64,000 bases of DNA. Origin: Nautilus pompilius. Taxonomy: Eukaryota > Mollusca > Cephalopoda > Nautilida > Nautilidae. Each line of letters begins with the position of its first letter. Within the stretch, counting starts at the first letter, position 1. The position numbers and the translations under genes were made by a program. Shown piece by piece: positions 35,159 through 46,039 of this stretch. The notes beneath the pieces are model-generated. The model was not told the DNA's origin, made no database searches, and saw only the letters and a list, made by a program, of their open reading frames with translations. Location of the stretch: the NCBI GenBank assembly GCA_018389105.1, contig JACATO010000589.1, positions 422,001 through 486,000 on the forward strand, written 5' to 3'.

Positions 35159-35275
35159 TTATCGTGGTTGTGATGATGGAAGAGCCTCTCTGTTTAACCT
35201 TGGATCCTTGGGCCATGGTTTAGCTTTAACTCTATAAAACCTAGTTCCCACAGGGACTTTGAAGCGGTTTTGAGG
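35159..35275 (-). CDS. RB1CC1: RB1CC1 last exon with stop
   Basis: 117 bases after ACATTTCAG, ending TAA. PQNRFKVPVGTRFYRVKAKP matches the end of the Claw domain (human AQNRFKVPLGTKFYRVKA). After the conserved Trp comes a basic, Pro/Ser-containing tail of about 18 residues (PKDPRLNREALPSSQPR), longer than in the human protein. Confidence 0.95.
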   Translation of the reverse strand, partial: PQNRFKVPVGTRFYRVKAKPWPKDPRLNREALPSSQPR

Positions 35276-36131
35276 CTGAAATGTGTTACAGAAAAGAAAA
35301 AAATTAACTAACGCATTAATTGCAAAACTTTTTTTTGTTTTGTTACAAGATATGTACAAATTCTCATTTTCTGTTGTGTTTATAAAAAATTCCCTCAAAA
35401 TTAGTTTGAGAGCAAATACTATTTATGCAATGTTTTTCCACAGAACCAGTATGATGGTAAAGGGTAGCATACCAATAATCAAATTTTCTGTCTATTGTTT
35501 AACAAATTTCAACTCTCAGTATTTGAAACTTTTTCTTTTTTCAGAGAGCCCAAGCACAAAATGTGCATTTTAAAATGATTCTGATACAGATAGTACAAAA
35601 CAACACAGATTATTTCATAATCACTGCAGCCAACTTAAAAAAGTTTACACACTCATCTTCATTATTAATCAGTTTTGATGACTAAGATGGAGAATAAATT
35701 AGTAATTAGTTAATATATTTGTGCTATTTTCAAATTGTTAATGTGGATGCAGTTAAAGATGAAAGTCAGTCTATTTTGAACAGATTTTATTGTAAATCAG
35801 ATGTTCAGTGATCTCTTGACCATACAGTCAGAGGATTTTAAGCCACTAGATTAATTTAAAACCTGTAGTAATATGTATGCCTGCTGTGATGATTTTTTTT
35901 TTTTTCAGATGATTTACTGCAAAAGTAAATCATAACGGTCATGAGTATTCTGACTGATGCCATACCAAATGACTTGCAATAATTTTATCAGGACTCACCA
36001 GCAGAAAGGCACAATTTTATTGATTTTAAAACAAGCCCCTTCCTATGTATCTAAATATAAAAATAAATTGCATGAAATTAACATATTGTAGCAAAAGTGC
36101 TTTGGCCACTACTTTTGGTTAGATTACTGTA

Positions 36132-36990
36132 TTTTTCAGGTTATAAGTCGATGTGAAGCATAAGTTGAATTAGTCAATTTTCCTGTTTCCCAAATCTTCA
36201 TTCACACACAAGTTGAAGTGGTGTATAAGTCAACAGTAACAACAGTATAAAATTCCTGTCAAGGTTATAAAACAGCAGTGTATATCAAATGTTAAAGGAA
36301 CTTTGTCCATATTTATTATATTGGTTACATTAATGGCACATTCTTCAGTTCCATTTTGTATGAACTTAAGAAAATGTTCAAGCTTTTCCTCAAAATCTGC
36401 TGGTAGTTTGTGCTATAGTTGAATGTTAAGTCCTTTTCATAAAATAAAAAGGCCACAATGGATATCCTTTAAAATTTGGTATTTCAAGTTCTTCAGTATT
36501 TGTTGGTCTTTCATTTGTAATTCAATTGTATTTAGTCCATGGCATGCAGCATGTCGTGTCAAAACAAAGTCTTCAAGATAATATTCAATATTGGTTCATC
36601 TTGCTTGCAACCGCTGTTTGCTTTTTTCAGACTATCATAACGAATCCTTCGTTTTTTGCCAATCTCTCTAACGCCATACTGCTGTTCTGCTGCCATATTT
36701 CCACTGCTATTTTAAAAGCTGCAGTATATGCTTTCCTTTTTTTCATAGCAGGCATTTTCAAGTAAGGGTTGATATTCTTTCCAACTTTGGTGAATTGAAG
36801 CTCCCTTAAAACAATGCTATCTGTGCCCCCTAAGCACTAAATAAAAGGGAGGTAACTGAATCTGAGTCAGCATGCACTCACACATGCAATCATATATGGA
36901 TGAAATCATGATACTGGGAAATTTGTTTGAGTAGAGTAAGTTGATGGTCAGATCCTTGCAGAAAAAAGTATCGACTTGTACACTGAAAAA
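36132..36990 (-). mobile_element. Short pogo-type element
   Basis: Left end TTTTTCAGGTTATAAGTCGA and inverted right end TTTTTCAGTGTACAAGTCGA agree at 17 of 20 bases. TA flanks both (36130-36131, 36991-36992). On the - strand a start at about 36756 gives MKKRKAYTAAFKIAVEIWQQ, like the psq-type helix-turn-helix at the N-terminus of pogo transposases. The catalytic core is missing, so this is an internally deleted copy of 859 bases. It lies in the last RB1CC1 intron. Confidence 0.75.
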
Positions 36991-37270
36991 TATGGTACTT
37001 TTTCAGGCTTAAAGAGAAAACTAGTACTAAATACATTAGATGTTTGAATTGTGTTTACAGTTAAGGAGTGAGTGCATGTTTTTTTCACAGCAAGGTAAAA
37101 CTATCTGAACTGTTGAGCATTACTATAACTATTTATTGAACAAAAGATAAAAAATAATGTTATTTGTATTTGACGGAAATTATTTTGGTCATGTGTGAGA
37201 CATAAATGGTTCACAACTAAAGTATTACTGTAAGAAAACAAAAGTTTAGTTACTTTCAGAAAATCCTATA

Positions 37271-38920
37271 CAGTCATACCTCATTTTCAACTTTGTTGGT
37301 TTTTTGTTAATAATATTAGGAAAAAATAAGTCAACTAATGTCATGTCAGTCAGCAAACATATTAAAAACCCATAAAAATTTTTAAATCACATAAAAATAA
37401 ATGTTAAAATAATTTATAAGCTTAAAATTTTTTTAAATATTGTTTACATGACATTTGGTACCTATAGTTCCAGCGTTTGCTGTGTGGTGGCGCTGTAGTT
37501 CTTGTCAGCTGATTCAAACTTGTGCATGTATTTGCAGTATCTCATTTGCATTGAATTTGTGGCTTTATTTGTACCCATGGCTCCTACTGATAGTCCTAAT
37601 GCTGGTGATACATCATTGGAAGATAAGCTGGCTATTGGTGAAAAGGTCGTGCTTTTAGCTTGAATCAGACGACAGTTTATGATAAGGCACGGATTTTAGC
37701 CCATGTGAAAGATGATGTTCCAGCGATGAAGAACACCGTCATCAACAAGAAAAGGGAACATCAGTTTTCTCTTTGGATTGAACAGCAGACTCATCAGCAT
37801 ATTCCCAAGTCAGCTGTTGATTCAGGAGAAAGTGTTATCTTTGTTTAAAGACCTCAAGAAGTTTCCTAACAAGAAAGACGCAGAATTCAAGGTAAGTTCA
37901 GGATGGTTTTAGCTGCATCGGAATTCCCAGTGACTTTGGCGAAGATTATTGAGAATGGATATTCAATGTGGATGAGACTGCCAGATCATTCATTCATAGC
38001 CAAGGAGAAGGCCGCAAAAGGCCGTTTGACACTTCTGTTGAGAGGCAATTTGCTGCTGGTGTATCATGCCCAGAATCCTCAAGCGCTGAAGAACATCCCC
38101 AAGGCCTCTCTCCCAGTTGTACGGATGGCAAACCAAAAGGCTTGGGCAATTTTTGAGGATTGGTTCTTCAACCACTTTGTACCAGCAGTGGAGAAGTATT
38201 GTAAGGAGAGGGGCATCCCGTTCAAGATCCTCATTTTAGACAACGCTCCTGGTTCATCTGAACATCACCATCATTTACCCTCCCCAACAACGCCTCTCTT
38301 GCAGCCGATAGACCAGGAGATCATCAACATCTTCAAACGCTGCTACCTTAGGCGTATGCTTAGTCAGGTTGTAGCTGCAATGGAACTGGATGACAAGTCA
38401 CACTCCGTGACTTTGGAAGGGATACGAAATCTACAAGAACCGTGACACATCACCAGAATGCAGCAGGACTTTGCGCACACCAAGAAAGTGCTTGCAATTT
38501 TCGAGGAGATGGATCTCAATGCTAAACTATGGGGGCAGTCCACAATGCTACATGAAAAGATCAAAACTATTCAGGGCACTCTTGACCAGTTCTTGCAGCA
38601 CACAAAAAACCAACAGGAAGAACTTGAATCGTCAGCTGGAGAGCTTCAGACGTCAACGTAGTCTCATCTTTTTCCTCTAACCACCACCTCTGGCTTATCA
38701 AGCACATCGATATCACCCATCAGGTAAATTTTTTTTGTTTTTTCTTTACATTAGCATCAATTAAAATGCGTAAATTTGATAATTCAACATTTTTACATTC
38801 TTTTTAATAATGTTATTAGCGACATTATGGGGTTATTTATAGGAGATCTAGGCCGTTTTTTTAGAGTTTATTCGACTTAAGTCTTGGAACAAATTAATGA
38901 CGTAAGGCGAGGTATGACTG
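37271..38920 (+). mobile_element. Tigger element, copy B
   Basis: Ends CAGTCATACCTCATTTTCAA and, inverted from the right, CAGTCATACCTCGCCTTACG, flanked by TA (37269-37270, 38921-38922). These are Tigger1-type ends. The + strand carries a Tigger/CENP-B-like transposase: MAPTDSPNAG start near 37577, the HTH part to 37900, then a good frame at 37903-38445 with KGRLTLLLRGN, KILILDNAPG (second Asp) and SPTTPLLQPIDQEIINIFKR (third Asp, family motif 'TsllQPlDqgvi..fK'), and a tail to 38661. A few frame breaks make it inactive; the first catalytic Asp block is damaged. Confidence 0.9.
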
Positions 38921-39209
38921 TATACTACTAATGTTTATATTTATAAAATTCAGAAGTTTTTAAAAGTTTCTGTAAGCACTTTGATCTTTCCAAGTCAATT
39001 ATTATTGACATTAGACAACAACAAAAATATTTTCTCTGTAGTGATCAAGAGATATGAAAGATAATCTGCTCATGTGACAGTAACTAAGAATAAATTGAGG
39101 AGATTTTAAAATGTGATTTGTGAGAAATGACCTACTTTGTATTTTAGTTTTTCAGAATCTAAAACTCAGGCCAGTTAACATTATTATATATATACCCTAA
39201 TCTAAACTA

Positions 39210-41268
39210 TTAGTTTGTCATGAAAGTTTTGTCGGTTTTTATACTATGTTAATATAGGGTTAATTTTTTGCTTGCTTGTGAAGGTGTATGAGGTCCGTCG
39301 AAAAAGTATCCGACTTTTTTTCTTCAGTGGGGAGTAATGATGTTAGGGAGGCAAAAGTGTGCATAGTGGAGCCGCATGCCTTTATGCGCGTTTTTTGGCG
39401 GACTTGCAGGATGCGTCAGTTGCTGTACTAAAAAGCTTGGAGATACCCAAGCGGAAACAATTCAAAAAATTCAACAGGCTTTTGGTGACAATGCCATGGG
39501 TGTTACCCAAATAAAAGAATGGTACAACAGGATCAGAGATGGCTGCACACCGGTGGAGAGTGACCAGCATTCCGGGAGGTCGTCAACAAGCCACATTGCA
39601 GTTATCAAGAAAGTGCGGACCTTGATAATGGAGGATCGTTGTTTGAAGGTGTGGGAAATTGGTGACGAGACTGGGATCAATAAAGATTCTGAACATGCAA
39701 TTTTAAAGGAGGATTTGGGCTTGCGCTGTGCCCAAGCTGCTTTCTCAGGAACAACAACAAAGGACGTGCTGGATACTGCCAACAGGGATCCAGAGTTCCA
39801 GAATACCATGATAACTGGAGATGAGATGTGATGTACGGTTACGACCCGGAAACACCCAACGTCACCAAGTCAAAAAAAGCATGTCAAATAAAGGTGATGC
39901 TGACTGTTTCTTTGATTACTGAGGTGTTGTGCATCATGAATATGCACCAGGAAGTCCTCCGACATCTTCGTGATGCAGTTTGGCGCAAGAGACCGGTTCT
40001 GTGGGCCTCGCAAAACTGGCAGCTGCATCATGACAACGTCCCGGCTCATTCGTCACAGCTGATCCAAGGTTTCTTGGCAAAGAAAGGCATTTCGCTCATT
40101 CGCCAGGCTCCATACATTGCTCCTGACTTCTGGTTGTTCTCAAAAATGAAGATGCCACTGAAAGGCTCCTGCTTTGAGAGCCAAGAGCCATTCCAGACAT
40201 GCTTCGAACAGTGGAAGCTTCGAAGGGGATTAGCAATTGAACCCCACCAAGTATGTAATTTTTTTCCCAGCCCTCATATGTAGATAAGTTATATACCGTT
40301 TTGTAGTGTCTGGTTTTGCATACATTGTGCCCACTTTGCTTCACGAGTTCAAACTAAGCCACAGAGTGAGGCAACTTGTAACAGTAAGAAAGCATGGGGC
40401 GAGGACAAAGTGAATGAGTACAACAATGGTTCACAAAGTTTTGATCAGGAGACGTTAGAATCGAAGATAAGGAATGTAGCAGACATCCTTCCAGCTGTGA
40501 TGACAACCATCTGAGAGCCTCAGTTGAAGCAAATCCAAGAAAAACGTTGCGAGAAATCTCTGGAGAGCTTGATGTAAGCACTGCAACGTGAAAAGGCTTG
40601 ACAAGTGGGTGCCTCATGAGTTGAATGAACAACAATAAAATCGTTGATTGAAGATCTGCTCTTCATTTGTCATAAGAAACAAAAACTACCCATTTCTTGA
40701 CATGGATCCTTTACGACAGTTGGAAATGATCGGTGTCTTGACAGAGACAAGACATTAACCACATTCCAAAACCCAGCCTCCACCCAAAGAAATTCATGGT
40801 CACTGTCTGGTGGACTGCCACTGGTGTCATCCACTATAACTTCTTGCAACCGGGAGAAACCATCATAGCTGAAAGATACTGTCATGAATTAAATGTTGTT
40901 CATCGGTGAATCGAAGTGAACCAATCCTGTTCCACGACAGTGCTCGTTCTGATGTTGCAAAAGTGACTCTTCAGAAACTGAACACATTGGGATACGAAGT
41001 TCCCCTCACCCAGCCTATTCACCAGACCTTTCTCCCACAGGTCACCACCTCGACAGCTTCCTCTGTATGAAATCATCCTCCAACCAAGAAGCAATTCAAA
41101 CTGCCTTCCATCAGTTTATCGACTACAGAAATCCAGATTTGTTTCAAAATGGGATAAATACGCTTGTAACTCATTGGCAGAAGTGTATTGATTGTAATGG
41201 AACCTTCAGCAATATGAAATTTCATTGTTGTGGTAAAAAATACTGACAAAACTTTTGTAACAACCTAA
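39210..41268 (+). mobile_element. SETMAR/Hsmar1-like mariner, copy 1, with nested mariner
   Basis: Ends TTAGTTTGTCATGAAAGTTT and, inverted, TTAGGTTGTTACAAAAGTTT. Removing the inserted mariner at 39289-40276 leaves about 1.07 kb, a normal mariner size. The + strand shows Hsmar1-type transposase pieces: RLDKWVPHELNEQQ (40590-40636), SFVIRNKN, the block around FQNPASTQRNSWSLSGGLP (40760-40820), ILFHDSARSDVAKVTLQKLN (second Asp, 40925-40985) and NTLVTHWQKCIDCNGT (41155-41205). Frames are broken and the first catalytic region is shortened. A second copy lies at 53554-54767. Confidence 0.88.
39289..40276 (+). mobile_element. Mariner element (GVQW3-like), copy 2, nested
   Basis: Begins TGAGGTCCGTCGAAAAAGTA, as copy 1 at 1983-3291, and ends CCCTCA; TA flanks it (39287-39288, 40277-40278). 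Most of the right inverted end is deleted, and internal deletions shorten it to 988 bases from 1309. The + strand transposase is partly open: FGDNAMGVTQIKEWYNRI (39376-39831), then LHHDNVPAHSSQLIQGFLAK with the second Asp (39828-40283). It interrupts the SETMAR-like mariner within a sequence that reads on uninterrupted in the other copy of that element. Confidence 0.9.
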
Positions 41269-41274
41269 CATATA

Positions 41275-42812
41275 CACTAACCCCTCCCCATTTGCTGATT
41301 CCTGACAACATTAGGACGTGAAAACTAGGCCATACCATAGTTCAAGTAGTACTACATTTGCAGCATTACCCATGCTTGCTCTCCTGCGTTAGTCTTTGTC
41401 CAGTCACTGCTAGTGACGCTCTTTCGCATGTAGTGCTTACTGTACGAAGCCTTTAAAATTACTGTATTTTGTCATTCTATTAATCATGGCCCCTAAAAGA
41501 AAATTGAGTGATAATGCAGCGAGTGGATCCAAACATAAAACGAAGAAGAATGTGACTGTCGTTAGGCCAGAAAGTTGAATTACCATATAAGCATGCAAGT
41601 GGCCTAAGAGCAGCATTGTAGTCTGTATGGCAAAAATGAGAAAAAGATAAGAAATAGTGTTGCAGAAAGTATCATGTGTGACTCCAATCTCATAATGGAA
41701 AAAAGCATTAAACCCTTGGATTGAGAATATGGCACAGAAATGAGTGCCCATGAATAGCATGGTGATTTGTGACAAGGCTTTAAGTTTATGCATATTTTAT
41801 GAAAGTATCAGGTGATGATGATAGGAAGAGGTCTGGCCTACACCGAAGTGGTGGGTGAAGCAGCAGGGGATTCCCCCTCTGAGCTTTGTAAGATAAAGAA
41901 AAGGGTTACAAGCCTGAACAAGTGTTTAACACCAATGAGGGAAGAAAATGCTGATAACATCTCCAAAGAAGAGGAGAAAGCTTCAGGCTAACCCATCTAG
42001 GTGACTGCATGGTGAAGCCCAAGCTGCTGTACTTAACTCCAGAGCATTGAAGGACAAGAATAAGCACTGCTTGCTTGTTTTTTTGGAGTTCTAATAGGAA
42101 GGCCTGGGTCACCAGAGTTTTATTTTTGGATTGGTTCCATGAATGTTTCACCCAAGAGATGGAGTAATCTATCTTCTTGACCAAGTTGTGATAGCTACTT
42201 TTAAGGCCTATTACACAAGGTGCACCTCTGGTCACATTTGTACTCGATTTTAGGAGTGCAAAATTGCTGAATGCATCACTAACATCAAGGAGTTGCTTGA
42301 TGAAGTAAAGGCGTCAACCATTAATGTCTGTTGAAGGAAATTGTGGAAGGAGGTAGTGAATGATTTCTCTGGTTTTCCATCTGATCTGTCAATGAAGAGG
42401 TAAAAATTTCAAGGATATGGAGGCAGCAGAGGTAGAAGAACTGATTGACAAGGACCTAGCAGAGCTCATGAAAAGTGATGAAGAGATAGACAAAATGTTT
42501 GAATATGCTCCCTCTATAGAGTGTAGCCTGAAGATTAAAAAGGAAGTTGAGGCTGCAATGATGGCTTATCAGAAAATCTTTAAGGACCTACAGAAAAAGG
42601 CAAAACAGGTGGTTATCACAATGCACAATGATTCTTAGCAAACCCTCCACCTTTGCATCCTTCTCTGCAAACTCTCTGGATGACCCCCCCCACACACACC
42701 AAAACCATTAACATCATCAGTTTCATCATTACTCATTTTCACATAAGCCTTTAGTGTTAGTATTTGTGGTAATCTCTGGAACGTATTCTCTGCGAATAGT
42801 AAGGGATTACTG
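41275..42812 (+). mobile_element. Tigger element, copy C
   Basis: Left end CACTAACCCCTCCCCATTTG and inverted right end CAGTAATCCCTTACTATTCG, flanked by TA (41273-41274, 42813-42814). The + strand begins with MAPKRKLSDNAASGSKHKTK at 41487, a typical Tigger N-terminus. A third-Asp block (WSNLSS-DQVVIATFKAYYTR region) follows at 42150-42225, then the acidic C-terminal frame 42417-42638 with EAAEVEELIDKDLAELMKSD. Large internal losses and frame breaks make it dead. It begins 6 bases after the SETMAR-like mariner ends. Confidence 0.8.
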
Positions 42813-43155
42813 TATAGAAAAACCCTCTATGGATTAAATGTACTGCACAGTAGAATAAAAGTAACAATTTAAAGCTTGATTTTTAAAAATGGGGCATTTC
42901 TTTTGCATGCCTATTTTCATCCTTAGCCCTCAACGGAAACCTTTGCAATAATTCTGTAGGCTAATCACAATCCAGTAAAAAGAATTCACATTTTCTTTAC
43001 TACCAACTAAATGATATGTTAAAATACTATCTACTAAAGTACTTGATACAGAAATGTTTTAAAAATAGCTAAATTTGCTTGAAGTTTATGCAGTATTTTA
43101 TCATAATGTGTGCGAACAAAGGTTACTTTCATGCAGCAGGCACTGAATCACTCAC
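42813..43155 (-). other. Intron sequence, no gene recognised
   Basis: Short stretch of the last RB1CC1 intron between Tigger copy C and Claw-domain exon 3. Nothing recognised. Confidence 0.4.
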
Positions 43156-43226
43156 CTTTTTGGCTTGGCAATACTCCTTGTCAGTAATAACGCCTAACCC
43201 CCAAGCTTTCTTTGGTTCTGTCAGTC
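43156..43226 (-). CDS. RB1CC1: RB1CC1 Claw-domain exon 3
   Basis: 71 bases between TTGTTAAG and GTGAGT. It encodes LTEPKKAWGLGVITDKEYC followed by QAKK; KEYCQAKK is identical to human RB1CC1. Entry is phase 1, exit phase 0. The last intron that follows is 7.9 kb and packed with DNA transposons. Confidence 0.95.
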
Positions 43227-43691
43227 CTTAACAAAATAAAAACATCATGTAAAGCCAGTTTACCTATGAGGAACACCTCAGCAGTGGGGGTGGGGAATCT
43301 GCTTTGGTGACCAAACAAGTTAACCAAATATGATGGAGCAGCTTTTTAGTGGTAGGCCAGTTATGTTACCACCACCACAACAACTCATTTTTAAATGTGG
43401 GAGGAAACTGGAAAGTAATAGTACTAAGGTAGCTATTTAGGAAAAATGTAAATGCTATATCACATTATAATTTCACAAAATAGAAAGGAAAGAGCAAATT
43501 TCTTTTTGAAATCAGCCAACCATACTTATTAATACTCAGGTAATTGGAATTTTCTGACTTCAGCTACACAAATTTAGATAATTTTACTCAATTACTACAT
43601 AAATGCAAGATGATGAACATTATGGTTATTTTAGGCTAGCCTTACTTTATACCTGCAAGTAGTGTCACATATTTCAAAAACAAATACTAAC

Positions 43692-43819
43692 CAACTTTAA
43701 GGCCCAGGTTATCCAGACAATCTGGGTGTAAAAAATGCAGCGTGTTTCCAACTGTAAAGACAACATAATGACCATGGTCCTCATCCAGACATAACAGCAC
43801 AAGGTCTCCCATGTGGAAG
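43692..43819 (-). CDS. RB1CC1: RB1CC1 Claw-domain exon 2
   Basis: 128 bases between TATTTCAG and GTTAGT. GDLVLLCLDEDHGHYVVFTV and GNTLHFLHPDCLDNLGLK match the central Claw strands (human: GDIILVLWDERHDNYMLFTV, then TLYFLHSESLPALDLK). Entry is phase 2, exit phase 1. This exon makes the gene assignment firm. Confidence 0.95.
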
Positions 43820-45120
43820 CTGAAATATAAGTAACAGAACTAATGAACAACTGACATAGCAGTCTGAGAATATATCAACCAGAGCTGCTAAAGAAGACAA
43901 GATTTTTTTTGAAAAAAAAGTTAAAAAATAAACAAATGAACTTACCATTAAAAAAAAAAAAGACAGCACATGCAATAACTGAATCAGCCTTTAAATATAT
44001 CGTTTTCTATGAAATATTTACTAAAGATTTGGCATCTAACAATAAAAGGGTAGAATTATCAAGTCTTTAGTGGTAAGAAATTCAAATGCAACTAAACTTG
44101 GGTTCAGTGTTGGCATTATACACATTTTAACTCCCATATCTCATGCCGACAGCTATAAATGTGGACTAACTTTCAAATTATAATCATTTCATTAATGCAT
44201 ATTAGCATACAACTTAGAAAATGTACAATAAGTTTACGTTGTATGCACAATACCCTCTTCTTTTTTTTATCAAAATATTTCACAATTATGGCTAACAGTG
44301 TACACACAGAGTGACCACAAAGTTACTCCCAGCTTCCAAAATAAAGCACATGTTAATTTTAAAAATAAGTTTGTACCAGTAATAAGAAATAAACTAAAAA
44401 AAAATGAGTTACCAATATTGAAACAAAATTTCATTAACAGTTTGCTGAAATAGTTTAGGCATTACAGTCAATTCATCCACTTCTCTAGGTGAAAAGAAAG
44501 CAGTTTAGATGTCTTGTGCATCATCTTCCAAACAGCTTGCTGGGGTATACATTCTTATTATGGTACATTGGCCATAAATGTCCTCTCAGACATGGATGAG
44601 ATTATGCAAGACCCTTTGAGGAATTACTCTGTCATCTTTAAAGGTACGAAAAACTTCTCAAATGCTATACAATCTCAGAGAAAAACCATGTTACATACTA
44701 CAGACAAGGAAAAGGGTTCAGGAATGACATCACACAGCAAAGCAGTATCTCCAGTGGCTAAATCTAAAAAAACTCCTTGTATATGTCCACTTCTGTTAAT
44801 GTGCTATGCTTTGGGAGTTATAAGCAATGCAAGAAGTAACTTACACCTAGTATGGATTTTTAATTCCAACAAATTTAAGTTAATAAAGCATTTGATATAT
44901 ATAAGTGAATTAACTTTAGCATAAATACCAATGAGTCACATGATATCTGAGAGTTAGACATCTAGGCTTCTCATCTTACTCTAATTTATGTAAAAAAAAT
45001 TACCATAATAGATTTAGTTCAATGTGAATTATCACTTTAATCTTTTAAAAAAAAAAACTCTTTGAATCACTCAATATTCCCTCCAATGAGTTGTAGCAAA
45101 AGAGCTTGTTTCTCTCAGTG
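43820..45120 (+). other. Intron sequence with unclassified frame
   Basis: The stretch AGTGACCACAAAGTTACTCC at about 44310 resembles a Tc1/mariner terminus, but no partner end was found. A + strand frame at 44514-44924 (136 codons) matches no family I know and may be part of the same decayed element. Confidence 0.3.
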
Positions 45121-45850
45121 ACCCCCAGGAGATATGCTGGGAGGAGTCAGAACTGTTGTGCCATGCCCAATAAGGAACAATGGCTCATCAAGTACAACTA
45201 ATAGTAGAATATATTATCAGCGTACTATTGACTCCATTCCTTATAGGGTCCAGCCAAAGTTACTGCAAGAATTTCTGTCTAAGGAGCTAGGAGATCATGG
45301 AAATCAAAGTCATCACAGGACTAGTAGATATGGCAGACATCCAAAACTATCACATTGGAAAGTCCCTACCAGAACCCTTCATGTTGCCAAAGACAAGGGT
45401 GTAAAGAATCCAATGGAAAGGGTAGGTCTTTCTTTCTAGCTTAGTTATTTGCAAAGGGATAGTACTGCTATTTGAAAGTGCTTATCCAACTTGCTTTTGG
45501 ACACACACATTGAGTAAACTGCACAGGTATGTCAAGCAACCATTCCATACTTTTACTACTATTAGTAATGAGAAATTGCTTATGTAAATAGTTACAATTC
45601 CTGAAAAGTTTGTAACTATGTTCTCTTGTTCTATGAGAACATGATCATGGACATCTTTGAAATCCCCAAGCTATCAATATCTTCATAAAAAATGAACATC
45701 AAGCCTGCAACACACACTAAATGTTGTTTAACTAATGCTTTAGACAATGGAACGAGCATCTCTGGTGCCTCCATGCAAACAGCTCTGTTCGGTAATCTTG
45801 AAATCCAACTTTCCATACCTACCACTTAACCATTCTGCTTATTCTATTTT
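45121..45850 (+). mobile_element. Possible LINE fragment with 3' UTR-like part
   Basis: A + strand frame at 45134-45439 (101 codons) is followed by 45460-45840, whose run of phrases (CCATTCCATAC, ATGTTCTCTTGTTCTATGAG, CATCTTTGAAATCCCCAAGC) resembles the 3' untranslated region of CR1/L2-type LINEs. The protein frame itself is not recognised. Confidence 0.35.
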
Positions 45851-46039
45851 CAAGTTATATTTAATAGTTACACCAAAAACTTTCTCAGCAGTATTCCTAA
45901 TAAAACCATTATCCAAGCTATAAGCACTATTCTAATTACTATAGCTCATATAAATGCATTTTACAGTAATATTAAAGTTAATCTGCTAATCTGACAATAT
46001 ATTTAAATCTAATCCCCAATGTATAACCCGACATCCACA

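Noticed and set aside
44514-44924. 136-codon frame on the + strand
   Set aside because: No recognisable domain and no splice context; sits by a mariner-like terminus and may be part of a decayed element.
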